Positions 38,598 to 45,871 are shown, counted from the first letter of the stretch. The stretch is 46,511 nt of DNA from Pleurocapsa sp. MO_226.B13 (GCA_030064795.1 JASJEI010000028.1:1-46511), one strand, 5' to 3'. Notes: generated by a model not told the origin, from the sequence alone. Made by a program: numbers and translations.

Positions 38598-39909
38598 CTG
38601 ACAAAAGATAAATAAAAAACCCCGAAGTATAGATTATTAAAGGACTGAGGGGTTAAAAGTATTTTTGGGGGAGTCAGTATTCTAAAATTAGATACCACTC
38701 AAAATAGAAAAATACTGTGAAAAAAACTCCCGTCTTTACAATGCCCTGAATCAATGGATGAGTCAACCTGACGATTGGTTACATTTGTGTCATTTGAAAA
38801 CCTCTATTTGGATGATAGTTGCTCTAATACATACTGGAAGTGTAAATCTGACAAAATGGTCAATGTATATCCCCTGTCGAGGTAAATTTGCTCAAAGTAG
38901 ACAAAGACGTATCCAACGCTGGCTCAATAATCCTCGTATCAATGTCCATCGACTTTATAAATCACTAATTCAGACTGCACTTGCTAATTGGACAGAAGAA
39001 AGTCTGTTTTTGGCGTTAGATACCTCGTTATTTTGGGATGAGTATTGTTTAGTACGTCTTTCAGTAATTCATCGTGGCAGAGCTTTGCCAGTAATCTGGA
39101 GAGTCATGAAACACAACAGTGCCAGCATTTCATTTACTGATTATCAGGAATTGATTAGACAAGCTCAAACTAGATTACCAAAAGGTATAAAAGTAGTTTT
39201 ACTAGCAGATAGAGGTTTTGTTCATACTGAACTAATGACCATGTTGACTAATCAATTAGGGTGGCATTACCGAATCAGAATCAAGAGCAACAATTGGATT
39301 TGGCGTGGTAATTGGTGTCAACCAAAAAACTTTCACCTTAATCGTGGAGAAGCAATCTGTTTGCACAATGTACGAATACACAAAGGAGAATTTTACGGCA
39401 AAGTTCATGTAATTATTGGTCGTAACAATGTTAATGGCGAGCTTTGGGCGATTGTTAGCAATGAAAAAACCACACTAAAAACTTTTGCTGAATATGGACT
39501 ACGCTTTGACATCGAAGAGAACTTTTTGGATGACCAATCAGGCGGATGGAATGTTCAAGGCTCGATGATACGTGATGTCTGCGCTTTGTCTCGATTGTGG
39601 TTCATTTTAGCTGTTACTACTCTCTATGTCAGCGCACAAGGCGTAGCTGTAGTTGATAGCGGTAAGCGACGATGGGTTGACACTCATTGGTTTCGAGGTA
39701 ACAGTTATTTCCGTATTGGTTGGGACTGGGTTAAAGCTGCACTCTTGAATGGTTGGAAATTAATTCGTTCTGTGACCTTCTCCAGTAATCAAGATCCAAC
39801 TCCTGCTATGGCATCACTTCAACAACACCAACAACGGCTTTATCAGTTGGAATTTCAAGTTCAGACTTATTCCTACAATATTTCCTAAAAGTTTTGTCAG
39901 TCAATCAGG
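38589..39909 (+). mobile_element. IS4-type insertion sequence, complete
   Basis: Perfect 18-base inverted ends CCTGATTGACTGACAAAA (38589-38606) and TTTTGTCAGTCAATCAGG (39892-39909) bound a 1321-bp element with one intact transposase. The flanks show no direct repeat: ATTACT lies on the left and TTAGAA on the right. The left flank is a kinase gene and the right flank an unrelated NTPase gene, so the junctions come from recombination or adjacent deletion rather than simple insertion. A solo copy of its left end lies at 43619-43849 in opposite orientation. Confidence 0.85.
38758..39888 (+). CDS. IS4-type transposase
   Basis: This intact DDE transposase has 376 aa. The first Asp is in LFLALDTSLFWDEY, the second in VVLLADRGFVHTEL, and the Glu in the YREK-like region YGLRFDIEENFLDD, where the terminal lysine position is Gln. 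Basic N-terminal residues (QSRQRRIQRWLNN) probably bind the ends. The start is uncertain. In-frame codons upstream read NSRLYNALNQW with no ATG, so a non-ATG start near 38740 or the ATG at 38758 are both possible. Its presence means the solo end at 43.8 kb could be mobilised in trans. Confidence 0.82.
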   Translation: MSQPDDWLHLCHLKTSIWMIVALIHTGSVNLTKWSMYIPCRGKFAQSRQRRIQRWLNNPRINVHRLYKSLIQTALANWTEESLFLALDTSLFWDEYCLVRLSVIHRGRALPVIWRVMKHNSASISFTDYQELIRQAQTRLPKGIKVVLLADRGFVHTELMTMLTNQLGWHYRIRIKSNNWIWRGNWCQPKNFHLNRGEAICLHNVRIHKGEFYGKVHVIIGRNNVNGELWAIVSNEKTTLKTFAEYGLRFDIEENFLDDQSGGWNVQGSMIRDVCALSRLWFILAVTTLYVSAQGVAVVDSGKRRWVDTHWFRGNSYFRIGWDWVKAALLNGWKLIRSVTFSSNQDPTPAMASLQQHQQRLYQLEFQVQTYSYNIS

Positions 39910-40887
39910 TTAGAAGACACAGATAAGGGTAAAGAACTTAAAAAACGTGTCAGCAAAGTCGCTTCTGAATTAGCTAAGTATGCAGCCAAGACAGCTATTG
40001 AGTTTATTCCTGGTGGCTTTGTCAAACCTGAAGTAGTAGATATTGTCGCTGGTGGATTACGTCCTTTAGATGCTAATGACGAGCAGTTTAAATTTATTAA
40101 TCGGTTTGAATTAGAGTTTGATGATCTTGTTAAAGCTTATTTAGGGGATGACAACAATTATTTAGTGGTGTTCATTGACGATCTCGATCGCTGTTTGCCA
40201 GAGACTGCCATTTCAGTTATGGAAGCACTCAAGCTGTATTTGGATCGAGCCAATTGCATATTCGTAATTGGTACAGAAAGCAGCATTATCGAGGAGGGTA
40301 TTAAGCAACGCTATAAAGATAATCCTCGTTTATCTGCCAAGGAGTATCTAGAAAAAATTATTCAGTTGCCTTTCGTTATGCGTGGTATTGACACTAATAA
40401 TGCACTCTCATTATTAGAGCCATACGAAAAAACAATCAATTATCGACAGGACGAAGCTATTCGGACGCTGATTGTCGAGGGAACAAAATGTAACCCACGT
40501 CGCATTAAGCGTTTTATCAATGCTTTTTGGGTACTTTCGGCGATCGCAACTTATTCCCCAAATGGAGCAGCAGTTACACTATCCGAGGAAGAGCAGAGAA
40601 ATCTGGCGAAAATTCTGCTGATTCAAATGCGTTTCCCTAAACTCTACTATGCTCTAGTGGAGGACTTTGGATTAATCGCTGACCTCACAGCTATTTGCCA
40701 AAAGGATGCCAGCGATCGAGATTCTGCTCTTGCTTTAAAACCTAATATTTATAAACAGTTCTATGAAGATAAAGAAGTCAGAAACTTTATTGTTAAAACA
40801 AGCCAAATTCCTTGTCAACAAGAGCAGATTATGAGGTGGGTTCTCCTAACTAAAGGACAACCAATTGCTAATAATAAATTGCTGTAA
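39910..40887 (+). pseudogene. KAP P-loop NTPase, 5' end removed
   Basis: An open frame without a start runs from the IS end. It reads LEDTDKGKELKKRVSKVASEL and later LVVFIDDLDRCLPETAISVMEAL, the Walker B of KAP-family NTPases, followed by EYLEKIIQLPF and CNPRRIKRFINAFW, both diagnostic. The Walker A half is missing, lost at the IS junction, so the protein cannot bind nucleotide normally. The first usable start is GTG 40165. KAP NTPases are often membrane-associated and some act in phage defence, but this copy has no partner genes to tell. After the stop the same frame continues for 51 codons with LVIVVDAVDEKT. Confidence 0.82.
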
Positions 40888-41047
40888 GTATATCCACAAC
40901 GACGAAATCCTTGCTTGGTAATCGTTGTAGACGCTGTGGACGAGAAAACACTAACTGGACTATATTTACTTCTGTGCAAACTTAAACGACAGCCAGAAAC
41001 AGAAATGAGCGCTCGCGCTACTTCCTCAACCAAACTAAAATAGAAAG

Positions 41048-41254
41048 ATGATTCACTCACTCAAACCCATGAGTATCATCAAAATCGTCAGCATCGATCA
41101 ATATATACTAGCTGTTTACTACACATCATACGACTGCTACAAATACAGCATCATTGATGACTATGGGGTAGTCTACGAACCCGATGACATTTTCTACTCA
41201 AGTGAAGCCGCAGAGCGTGAAGGAAGAGAAGCAATAAATACTGTTTCCAGTTAG
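41048..41254 (+). CDS. Small hypothetical protein (KIVSIDQYILAVYY)
   Basis: This is a 68-aa frame; a second ATG at 41069 would give 61 aa starting MSIIKIVSIDQ. It has a beta-rich, tyrosine-rich middle (YYTSYDCYKYSIIDDYGVVY) and an acidic end (FYSSEAAEREGREA). No membrane segment or known domain is visible. Codon use looks natural, and the pattern resembles small proteins common in cyanobacterial accessory DNA. It directly precedes the T-depleted island, with which its frame is continuous after the TAG. Confidence 0.5.
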   Translation: MIHSLKPMSIIKIVSIDQYILAVYYTSYDCYKYSIIDDYGVVYEPDDIFYSSEAAEREGREAINTVSS

Positions 41255-41280
41255 TTAGTCAGCGATCGCCAATTCATCGG

Positions 41281-41724
41281 AAAAAAGGGGGACGAACCCC
41301 CAACAGAAACGAATCAGCCACCAACAACAGGCGCAAAGAAGACGGGACAAGAGGAAGCAGGAACAGAACCAAAAGCGACCGAGACAGGAACAGACGCACA
41401 CCACCAAGAACCACGCCGACGAACCACCACAAACGACGCACCACGAGAGAACGAAGAACCAGGAAGCAGAGAAGCAACCCGAACGGCAAACGAACCAGCA
41501 GCAGCACGATTCGGGAAAAACGCCACGACGACCCACCGAGAAAAAGAGTGAAAGGAAGGACGCAGCGACACAAACGACGCACCAACGGCACGCGCACAGG
41601 GAACAACCCAGGACACGAAAGGAGCAGGACAAGGAACGGGAGACGAAGCAACCGCACAAGCACCAGCAGGAAGAGAAACGAGAAAAGACACGACGAAAAA
41701 CCCCCGAAAGGAAAAACAACACCG
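41281..41724 (+). other. T-depleted island A (4 T in 444 bases)
   Basis: On the plus strand this segment is built almost only from A, C and G; I count four T. GC content is far above the AT-rich neighbours. A GGGGG-ACGAA-CCCCC hairpin (41287-41301) opens it. Because every stop codon contains A, the A-poor minus strand is open in all three frames, which creates long artefactual frames. On the plus strand, codons without T can specify only hydrophilic residues, Pro, Ala and Gly. I see no repeat unit, no family and no promoter of its own. It is the mirror image in composition of island B at 44303-44590. Confidence 0.8.
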
Positions 41725-42144
41725 TCTCTTAAAGCGGGGGCGTAGCGAAGGCAAGGGCAAGGCGGGCAAATTAAAAAATGCGATCGCTTCCACAAAAAAA
41801 TAGCCCGACGCAGCTCGTGTAACCCTTGCCGAGCGTTACGGGGTCTGGGGTGTCCCCAGATAACAAACCGCCTGGGGCGACATCTTTGCCCCCGCTATAC
41901 TTGAATTGCTGTGTGATAATCAACGAAGCCGAAACTGGGGGAAGCGTAGCGACCGAACCCCAGAGGGGATGAAAGGGGGAAAACAATAAAACCGCGAAGC
42001 GACCACTAATAATTAAAGCGATCGCTCTGTACCAAAAACTGGAAAAGAAAATCATCAGGATTAGATTTTTCTCTCTTTGTATAATTCCCCTCCACTTGTT
42101 TGGCACTTAACTACATCATCGGCATTAAAAGCGTAAGGCTGTCA
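41725..42144. other. Hairpin-rich GC spacer
   Basis: No gene was recognised. The segment has short GC-rich palindromes. Examples are a stem GTAAC/GTTAC at about 41819-41839 and a perfect seven-base stem TCTGGGG/CCCCAGA with loop TGT at 41844-41860. Repeated AGCGAAG/GCGTAGCGA-type words lie around 41742-41752 and 41943-41955. The right third turns AT-rich and has a TTTGTATAAT box near 42077-42086 with no plus-strand gene behind it. Confidence 0.5.
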
Positions 42145-42579
42145 TCAAATCTCTTCAGAGTATTCTTGATTTGGAGCGACTTTTTCCTTTATTTCTTCCA
42201 TAGACAAGATAGTCCATGTTTCTGTATTTACTTCAGATCCATTATCTATATCTACATTGAATGTATCACCTGGATTATTTGATTTAATAGTTTTGTATAA
42301 TGAACCTTTTATATAAATATAGATTCTCTCTAAATCATGGTTTTTTGTTTTAAAAACTTCCAGTTGTATATCCTTATTTAGATCTATTTCTAAAGATTGT
42401 GAAGATAATTTTTCAGTTATTGCTGTTGGAATATCATTCTCTCTTTCTATTATTCTACAAACCTCATCTTCTGCTAAATATATTTCTCCTTCAGGATTTC
42501 GATAGCCATGAGTAATGTGTAGCTCTCCAGATTTTCCTTCTTTTATTATTGTGTAAATTCTCATTATTCTTATTGGCAT
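42145..42579 (-). CDS. Hypothetical protein (MRIYTIIKEGKSGELHITHGY)
   Basis: This is a 144-aa frame on the minus strand. An internal ATG at 42564 gives a 139-aa version that starts more naturally (MRIYTIIKEGKSGELH). The protein is mixed alpha/beta, strongly acidic toward the end (SMEEIKEKVAPNQEYSEEI), with no signal peptide or membrane segment. I do not recognise a domain. Base use is AT-rich like a real gene and unlike the adjacent GC-rich spacer. Nothing nearby suggests a function. Confidence 0.5.
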   Translation of the reverse strand: MPIRIMRIYTIIKEGKSGELHITHGYRNPEGEIYLAEDEVCRIIERENDIPTAITEKLSSQSLEIDLNKDIQLEVFKTKNHDLERIYIYIKGSLYKTIKSNNPGDTFNVDIDNGSEVNTETWTILSMEEIKEKVAPNQEYSEEI

Positions 42580-42774
42580 TTTAAGTTTTATATATTAAAT
42601 TGTTCTCTGTTTGTATTTCCAAAAACTATCTTTAATCTAACCAATATTTGACGAATCATTATCAAAAAGAATAGAAATATGTCTCTTAGTAAAATTCTCA
42701 AGTATTTTCTAAAAAGTAAGTTTTCACTGTGTTCTGTGTCTCAAAATAAGGTGAGTATCTGACTCAGGAAACAA

Positions 42775-42902
42775 ATAGATTAGCTACAAAATTAATGTGT
42801 ACGCGATGGTGACTATGCTCGATTTCACGGATATGTTTTAACCGTTCTATTACCTATTCAACCATAGCTATTCTACGTAGTAAATGATTGTCGCAGATCA
42901 CA
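42775..42902 (-). pseudogene. Relic of an IS5-like transposase C-terminus
   Basis: Within a 380-base gap the minus strand reads CDNHLLRRIAMVE, a stop, then VIERLKHIREIEHSHHRVHI and FVANLF. The pattern (V)E-x-VI-x-RLK-x-x-R followed by a basic HRR-like stretch and N-x-x-xxLF is that of the catalytic end of IS5-type transposases. The fragment is short and has a nonsense codon. The rest of 42580-42959 shows nothing else. Confidence 0.4.
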
Positions 42903-42959
42903 ATTATTTGTATTGCTAATTAATAGAATAAGACGACAGAAAACAAAAAGGTAACTTAA

Positions 42960-43559
42960 ATGAAACTAATTAAATCAATTGCAATAGTCGCCACATTTTT
43001 AACCGTATCGTTTTCCAGTTCAAAGTCCGTATATGCGCAGAATATAGATCCAGTAGTTAATGCAGCAGTAGAAATAAGTGCCGAAGTATTGAAAGAAGTT
43101 GATACGTCTACAAAAGAAGCTGATATAGATAAAGCATTACGTGCCAAAATACTACAAGACGACTATTGGGACTTCTGGCAACTTATCCGTGGTAAAACAA
43201 CTGATTTAACTATGGCTCTACATGGAATTGAAACGGAAGTTATGTTTAAGGACTTGGAATTATTCAACAAAAAAGAGTTCAAGAACTATAGAAAAGTTCA
43301 CCAAGCGGCTATTTTAGATGTCTCAGGAGCGACCGAAGCTGTATGTTTGGGTGTCAACCAATACCCAGACAAATGCATAAAGATGATGGAAAATGTATTA
43401 ATTCTAACTGGTTTATACGAATGGCAACTAGAGTCAATCGAAGAAGTCTACGCGAATACCAATAAGCCTAAGAAAGTACGCAACAAAATCCTTGCTATCT
43501 TAGGCAATCCCGATAACATTAATATAGATACAAAAAAGTACGAACACTTGAATAAGTAA
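42960..43559 (+). CDS. Secreted protein of unknown function
   Basis: This 199-aa protein has a clear Sec signal peptide: Lys3 and Lys5, a hydrophobic run (SIAIVATFLTVSFSS) and probable cleavage after VYA at about 24-26. The mature part is helical and charged (AEVLKEVDTSTKEADIDKAL, then YDKCIKMMENVLILTGLYEW-like text), with two cysteines that could form a disulfide in the periplasm. AGGTAA precedes the ATG. No domain is recognised. It lies between IS relics on both sides, so it may be cargo of an old mobile unit. Confidence 0.65.
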   Translation: MKLIKSIAIVATFLTVSFSSSKSVYAQNIDPVVNAAVEISAEVLKEVDTSTKEADIDKALRAKILQDDYWDFWQLIRGKTTDLTMALHGIETEVMFKDLELFNKKEFKNYRKVHQAAILDVSGATEAVCLGVNQYPDKCIKMMENVLILTGLYEWQLESIEEVYANTNKPKKVRNKILAILGNPDNINIDTKKYEHLNK

Positions 43560-43618
43560 TACATTATAATAAAAAAAAATATGGATACGTAATGTTAACC
43601 TAAATAAGATTTTTAGTT

Positions 43619-43849
43619 GGCACAGATGTAACCAGGCAACTGTTTGACTCATCCATTGTAAAGACGGGAGTTTTTTTCACAGTATTCTTCTATTTTGAGT
43701 GGTGTCTAGATTTTAAAATACTGACTTCCCACAAAGTTTTTTTAGAGGGTGTTTGAGAAGTTATTTTTTACACAAGTTTAGTTCTTGATTCTGCCCTTCA
43801 ATAGCTTCTAATTCAAGGTTTTTAATTTGTCTTTTGTCAGTCAATCAGG
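43619..43849 (-). mobile_element. Solo left end of the 38.6-kb IS, inverted
   Basis: The minus strand repeats the left end of the IS at 38589. It starts with the same 18-base terminal repeat (43832-43849). It also carries CAGTATTTTAAAATCTAGA and ACCACTCAAAATAGAA, the CTCCCGTCTTTACAATG block, then GATGAGTCAAACAG and TGGTTACATCTG, where the transposase gene would begin. It ends at about 43619 with the rest lost. It differs from the complete copy by many small changes, so the two copies are not recent duplicates. Confidence 0.85.
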
Positions 43850-44302
43850 ATTTAAACTACTTTATACTTGATAGTTATTACAATGCCTGTGAGACTTAGC
43901 AGTCTCCTTTTTTTTGGGAAAATCACAATCCTGCGATCGCACCAAATCTATAGCCACACCACGATAAACTTCTACTGCCTTACACTCAGTTCGTCTCGCT
44001 GATCGCTCGGTTTATTTCGGCTGCCTCCAAGAGCGAAAATTATAGCATACAGCAGTCGTCACAGGCGGTTGGGGCTATTTGTTATTTTGGTTTTTGTGGT
44101 AGCCCCTTTGGTTAATTTGGGTCGGTGCGGTGCGCCAGAAAATTATTCGTTTAAACCTCAAAATTACTGTGGGCGCACCGACCTCCCATCGTTCCTTTGT
44201 GTCTGTATGCTTCTGAAAACGTAATGGGTGTCGGCAGCCTTAGCAGTGGGTCGATCTTCCTGCCTCGCGACGCGATCGCGGGGAGAGAGAGAAGAGAGTG
44301 GA
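43850..44302. other. Gap between the IS end and T/A-biased island B
   Basis: No gene was recognised. A long-range inverted repeat is visible, GGTCGGTGCG at 44120-44129 (extended to GCGCC) with GGCGCACCGACC at 44172-44183. It could form a stem with a loop of about 37 bases of AT-rich sequence. HIP1-like sites occur at 43935 and 44270. Confidence 0.5.
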
Positions 44303-44590
44303 TGGGTGGGGGTGTTTCCTCTGCTTCGCGCTTGTGGCGCGGGTTGGTCGGTGCGGGTTGTCGTCTGCGCTGCTGGTTTGTCGGCGGGGGCGTGGGGTTT
44401 GCCCCTCCTCGGTAGCTTGCCCCTGCTGTTTTTCCCGTGCCTTGCCCTTCTGGTTTCCGCCCCTGGCTGCGGTGTTCCGTCTGTGGCTTATGTGGGGTTT
44501 TTGTGTTCCTCGCTTGCTCGGCTGCTGGTCGCTAAGCGTCGTCCTCTCGCCTTTCCTCGCGGTCTGTTTCTTTCCCTTTGTTCTTTTCTT
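44303..44590 (-). other. T-depleted island B (minus strand; 4 T in 288 bases)
   Basis: On the plus strand only four A occur in 288 bases, so the minus strand is almost T-free. Composition, GC richness and lack of stops in one direction match island A in opposite orientation. A TGGTATAAT extended -10 box lies just outside it on the minus strand (44591-44599) and would transcribe the T-poor strand. The plus-strand frames at 44197-44606, open in several frames, are artefacts of missing A. A minus-strand frame of 142 aa (44240-44668) is basic, hydrophilic and disordered-looking, and I cannot call it a gene. Confidence 0.75.
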
Positions 44591-44599
44591 ATTATACCA
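44591..44599 (-). promoter_or_regulatory. Extended -10 box facing island B
   Basis: On the minus strand the sequence is TGGTATAAT, preceded by CCATTTATTTA. The same TTTA-TGGTATAAT arrangement occurs at the SWIM gene promoter and at the 45929 gene. No GGAACTAT operator half follows here, unlike the other members. Confidence 0.5.
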
Positions 44600-44719
44600 T
44601 AAATAAATGGAAGAATAAAACTTTTTTTCGGGGTTCTTTTTCGCTCTGTTCCTTGGCTGGCGGGGCAAACGAAGGTTGTCTATTGCTCGCTTCGCTCACA
44701 CCCCACCCACCACCCCAAA

Positions 44720-45157
44720 TTAGGCAGCGATCGCTTTAGTCTTGGTTATGTAATCTGACAATTTATCAAAGCCCAACCACCTTAAAACCCCGTAGGCGTG
44801 TTTACAACAGGCTTTCTTGCCACCGAATATCATTATCTGATTTTGGTAATCGTGACATTCACAATCAAAACCATCTTCGTAAACAAAAACGCTATAAGCT
44901 GTACTCTTTCTAGGGTTGATCACTCTAAAATGTTCTCTATTCACTTGTGCCACACACAGCGATCGCGATTGTTCGATTCTCCAATCTACAAAATGCTGCT
45001 TGAATGCTTTCTTTGAAATAAATGTCGGTCTTTGTCCTTTGATTTGGACGAAGCAAACCTTGTACCAAACCTCAAACCTGGCGATCGCCCAATGTTTAAC
45101 ATTTAGTATTCTTGCTGCTGCTGTTCTCGAATAGACAAAATTATTTGAATTAATCAT
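44720..45157 (-). CDS. SWIM zinc-finger protein
   Basis: This 145-aa protein has the SWIM pattern C-x-C-x(16)-C-x-H: Cys99, Cys101, Cys118 and His120 in FDCECHDYQNQ and KKACCKHAYGVL. SWIM fingers bind DNA or proteins in transposases, helicases and recombination factors. The N-terminus (YSRTAAARILNVKHWAIARFEVWYKVCFV) looks helix-turn-helix-like, so a DNA-binding regulator is a fair guess. It is read leftward from a promoter of the local TGGTATAAT family and was originally divergent from the small gene at 45587. It is a candidate autoregulator of these promoters, which is inference only. Confidence 0.7.
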   Translation of the reverse strand: MINSNNFVYSRTAAARILNVKHWAIARFEVWYKVCFVQIKGQRPTFISKKAFKQHFVDWRIEQSRSLCVAQVNREHFRVINPRKSTAYSVFVYEDGFDCECHDYQNQIMIFGGKKACCKHAYGVLRWLGFDKLSDYITKTKAIAA

Positions 45158-45186
45158 TGCTTGTTTCCTTTATAGTTCCTGTTGTT

Positions 45187-45195
45187 ATTATACCA
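45187..45195 (-). promoter_or_regulatory. Promoter of the SWIM gene with operator-like arms
   Basis: The minus strand carries the extended -10 TGGTATAAT. About 16 bases upstream is TTTTCC and about eight bases downstream is GGAACTAT, the two halves of the inverted motif GAATAGTTCC/GGAACTATTC seen complete at 45929. The leader then runs to GGAAACAAGCA before the ATG, close to the AACAAGCA leader of 45929. A regulator bound on both sides of the -10 would block transcription. Confidence 0.6.
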
Positions 45196-45230
45196 TTTTT
45201 AAATGGAAAATTACGTTTTAAATATGGTAT

Positions 45231-45549
45231 TGTCACTTGAATCATAAAGTGGCACTAATGGAAGCATAAGATGGCACTTTTTTAGGGTCTAAAAACTAAT
45301 AAATTCGTCAACTAACTCTTTTTGATGCCTCTCATTTTTGAAGCATAAAGTGGCACTAAGTAAAAAAGAGAATCATAAAGTGGCACTAAATAAATTAGTA
45401 TTTGAGAGAGCGATCGCTTTATATAAAGTGTTGTCTTTAGTTGTGATGAATGGTCTCATAGGTACTTGAAGGAGCATAATTACGTTTGTTAACTTAAGAA
45501 AAGTGCCACTTTATGCTTCCGTTAGTGCCACTTTATGATTCAAGTGACA
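45231..45549. mobile_element. 319-bp mini-transposon with Tn7/Tn5053-type ends
   Basis: The ends are TGTCACTTGAATCATAAAGT and its complement, so they read TGT...ACA. The outer 51 bases are inverted repeats with 48 matches. The 5-bp direct repeat GGTAT flanks it (45226-45230 and 45550-45554). Copies of CATAAAGTGGCACT lie at 45243, 45265 (two changes), 45344 and 45374, and inverted at 45502 and 45524. Repeated transposase sites at both ends, TGT/ACA termini and a 5-bp duplication are hallmarks of TnsB/TniA-type transposons. There is no gene inside, so it must be moved in trans. Confidence 0.8.
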
Positions 45550-45551
45550 GG

Positions 45552-45557
45552 TATTAT
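45552..45557 (+). promoter_or_regulatory. Interrupted promoter of the 45587 gene
   Basis: The -10 box TATTAT lies in the right copy of the duplicated GGTAT. It is followed by ATGGAACTATT (45562-45572), the operator half shared with 45929. Deleting the mini-transposon recreates AAATATGGTATTATTT, a close match to the AAAAATGGTATAATTA promoter of 45929. The insertion therefore kept the -10 and replaced everything upstream. Confidence 0.6.
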
Positions 45558-45586
45558 TTAGATGGAACTATTGAAATGTACGAGCA

Positions 45587-45856
45587 ATGAAACTAGAAAT
45601 TACTGTTACTAAAGAAGACTTATATCAAGCGGTAGAAAATCTAATTTACGACCAGCTAGACGAAGATACTTTTTCTAATGATGAGGCGATCGCAATCATA
45701 ATCAAACAACATATTGAATCCCAAATTGAAGACATTATAAGTAATCCTGAAAACCATCTAAATTCAGATGAATTATCGAGAGTAAATCAGAATGTTTATC
45801 TTTCTGATAACGCCTACAAAAAGATGATGGATCGAGATATCCCCTATCCTGCTTAA
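45587..45856 (+). CDS. Small acidic hypothetical protein
   Basis: This is an 89-aa protein (MKLEITVTKEDLYQAVENLI, then DEDTFSNDEAIAIIIKQHIE). It is predicted to be mainly helical and strongly acidic, with no signal or membrane segment. I do not recognise a family. It was originally in a divergent pair with the SWIM gene. The promoter is split by the 319-bp mini-transposon, so its expression is probably altered. The following small gene, 72 bases on, has its own copy of the same promoter type. Confidence 0.6.
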   Translation: MKLEITVTKEDLYQAVENLIYDQLDEDTFSNDEAIAIIIKQHIESQIEDIISNPENHLNSDELSRVNQNVYLSDNAYKKMMDRDIPYPA

Positions 45857-45871
45857 TTCCATTAAAAAAAG

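Noticed and set aside
38589..38600. Natural C-terminus of the kinase at TPD-stop
   Set aside because: The stop and the last codons belong to the IS terminal repeat, and homologous proteins continue with further domains.
40815..41060. Minus-strand frame of 81 aa opposite the KAP gene end
   Set aside because: It overlaps the well-supported KAP coding sequence in antisense and shows no domain.
41255..41795. Three overlapping minus-strand frames of 144-173 aa rich in Cys, Phe, Val and Arg
   Set aside because: All three frames are open only because this strand has almost no A, and every stop codon needs A. The compositions look like artefacts and no start or family fits.
41819..41860. Integron attC site
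   Set aside because: Stem-loops with GTTAC/GTAAC arms are present, but there is no integrase, no repeated cassette pattern and no proper attC core pair.
44197..44606. Overlapping plus-strand frames of 72-124 aa
   Set aside because: Same artefact as island A: the plus strand nearly lacks A, so stops cannot occur in any frame.
45240..45540. Plasmid replication iterons
   Set aside because: The repeated CATAAAGTGGCACT sites are arranged as inverted transposon ends with an exact 5-bp target duplication, and no Rep gene is adjacent. Iterons remain a weaker alternative.
45231..45549. CRISPR array
   Set aside because: The repeat unit is only 14 bases, spacing is irregular and copies occur in both orientations; no cas gene is in the window.
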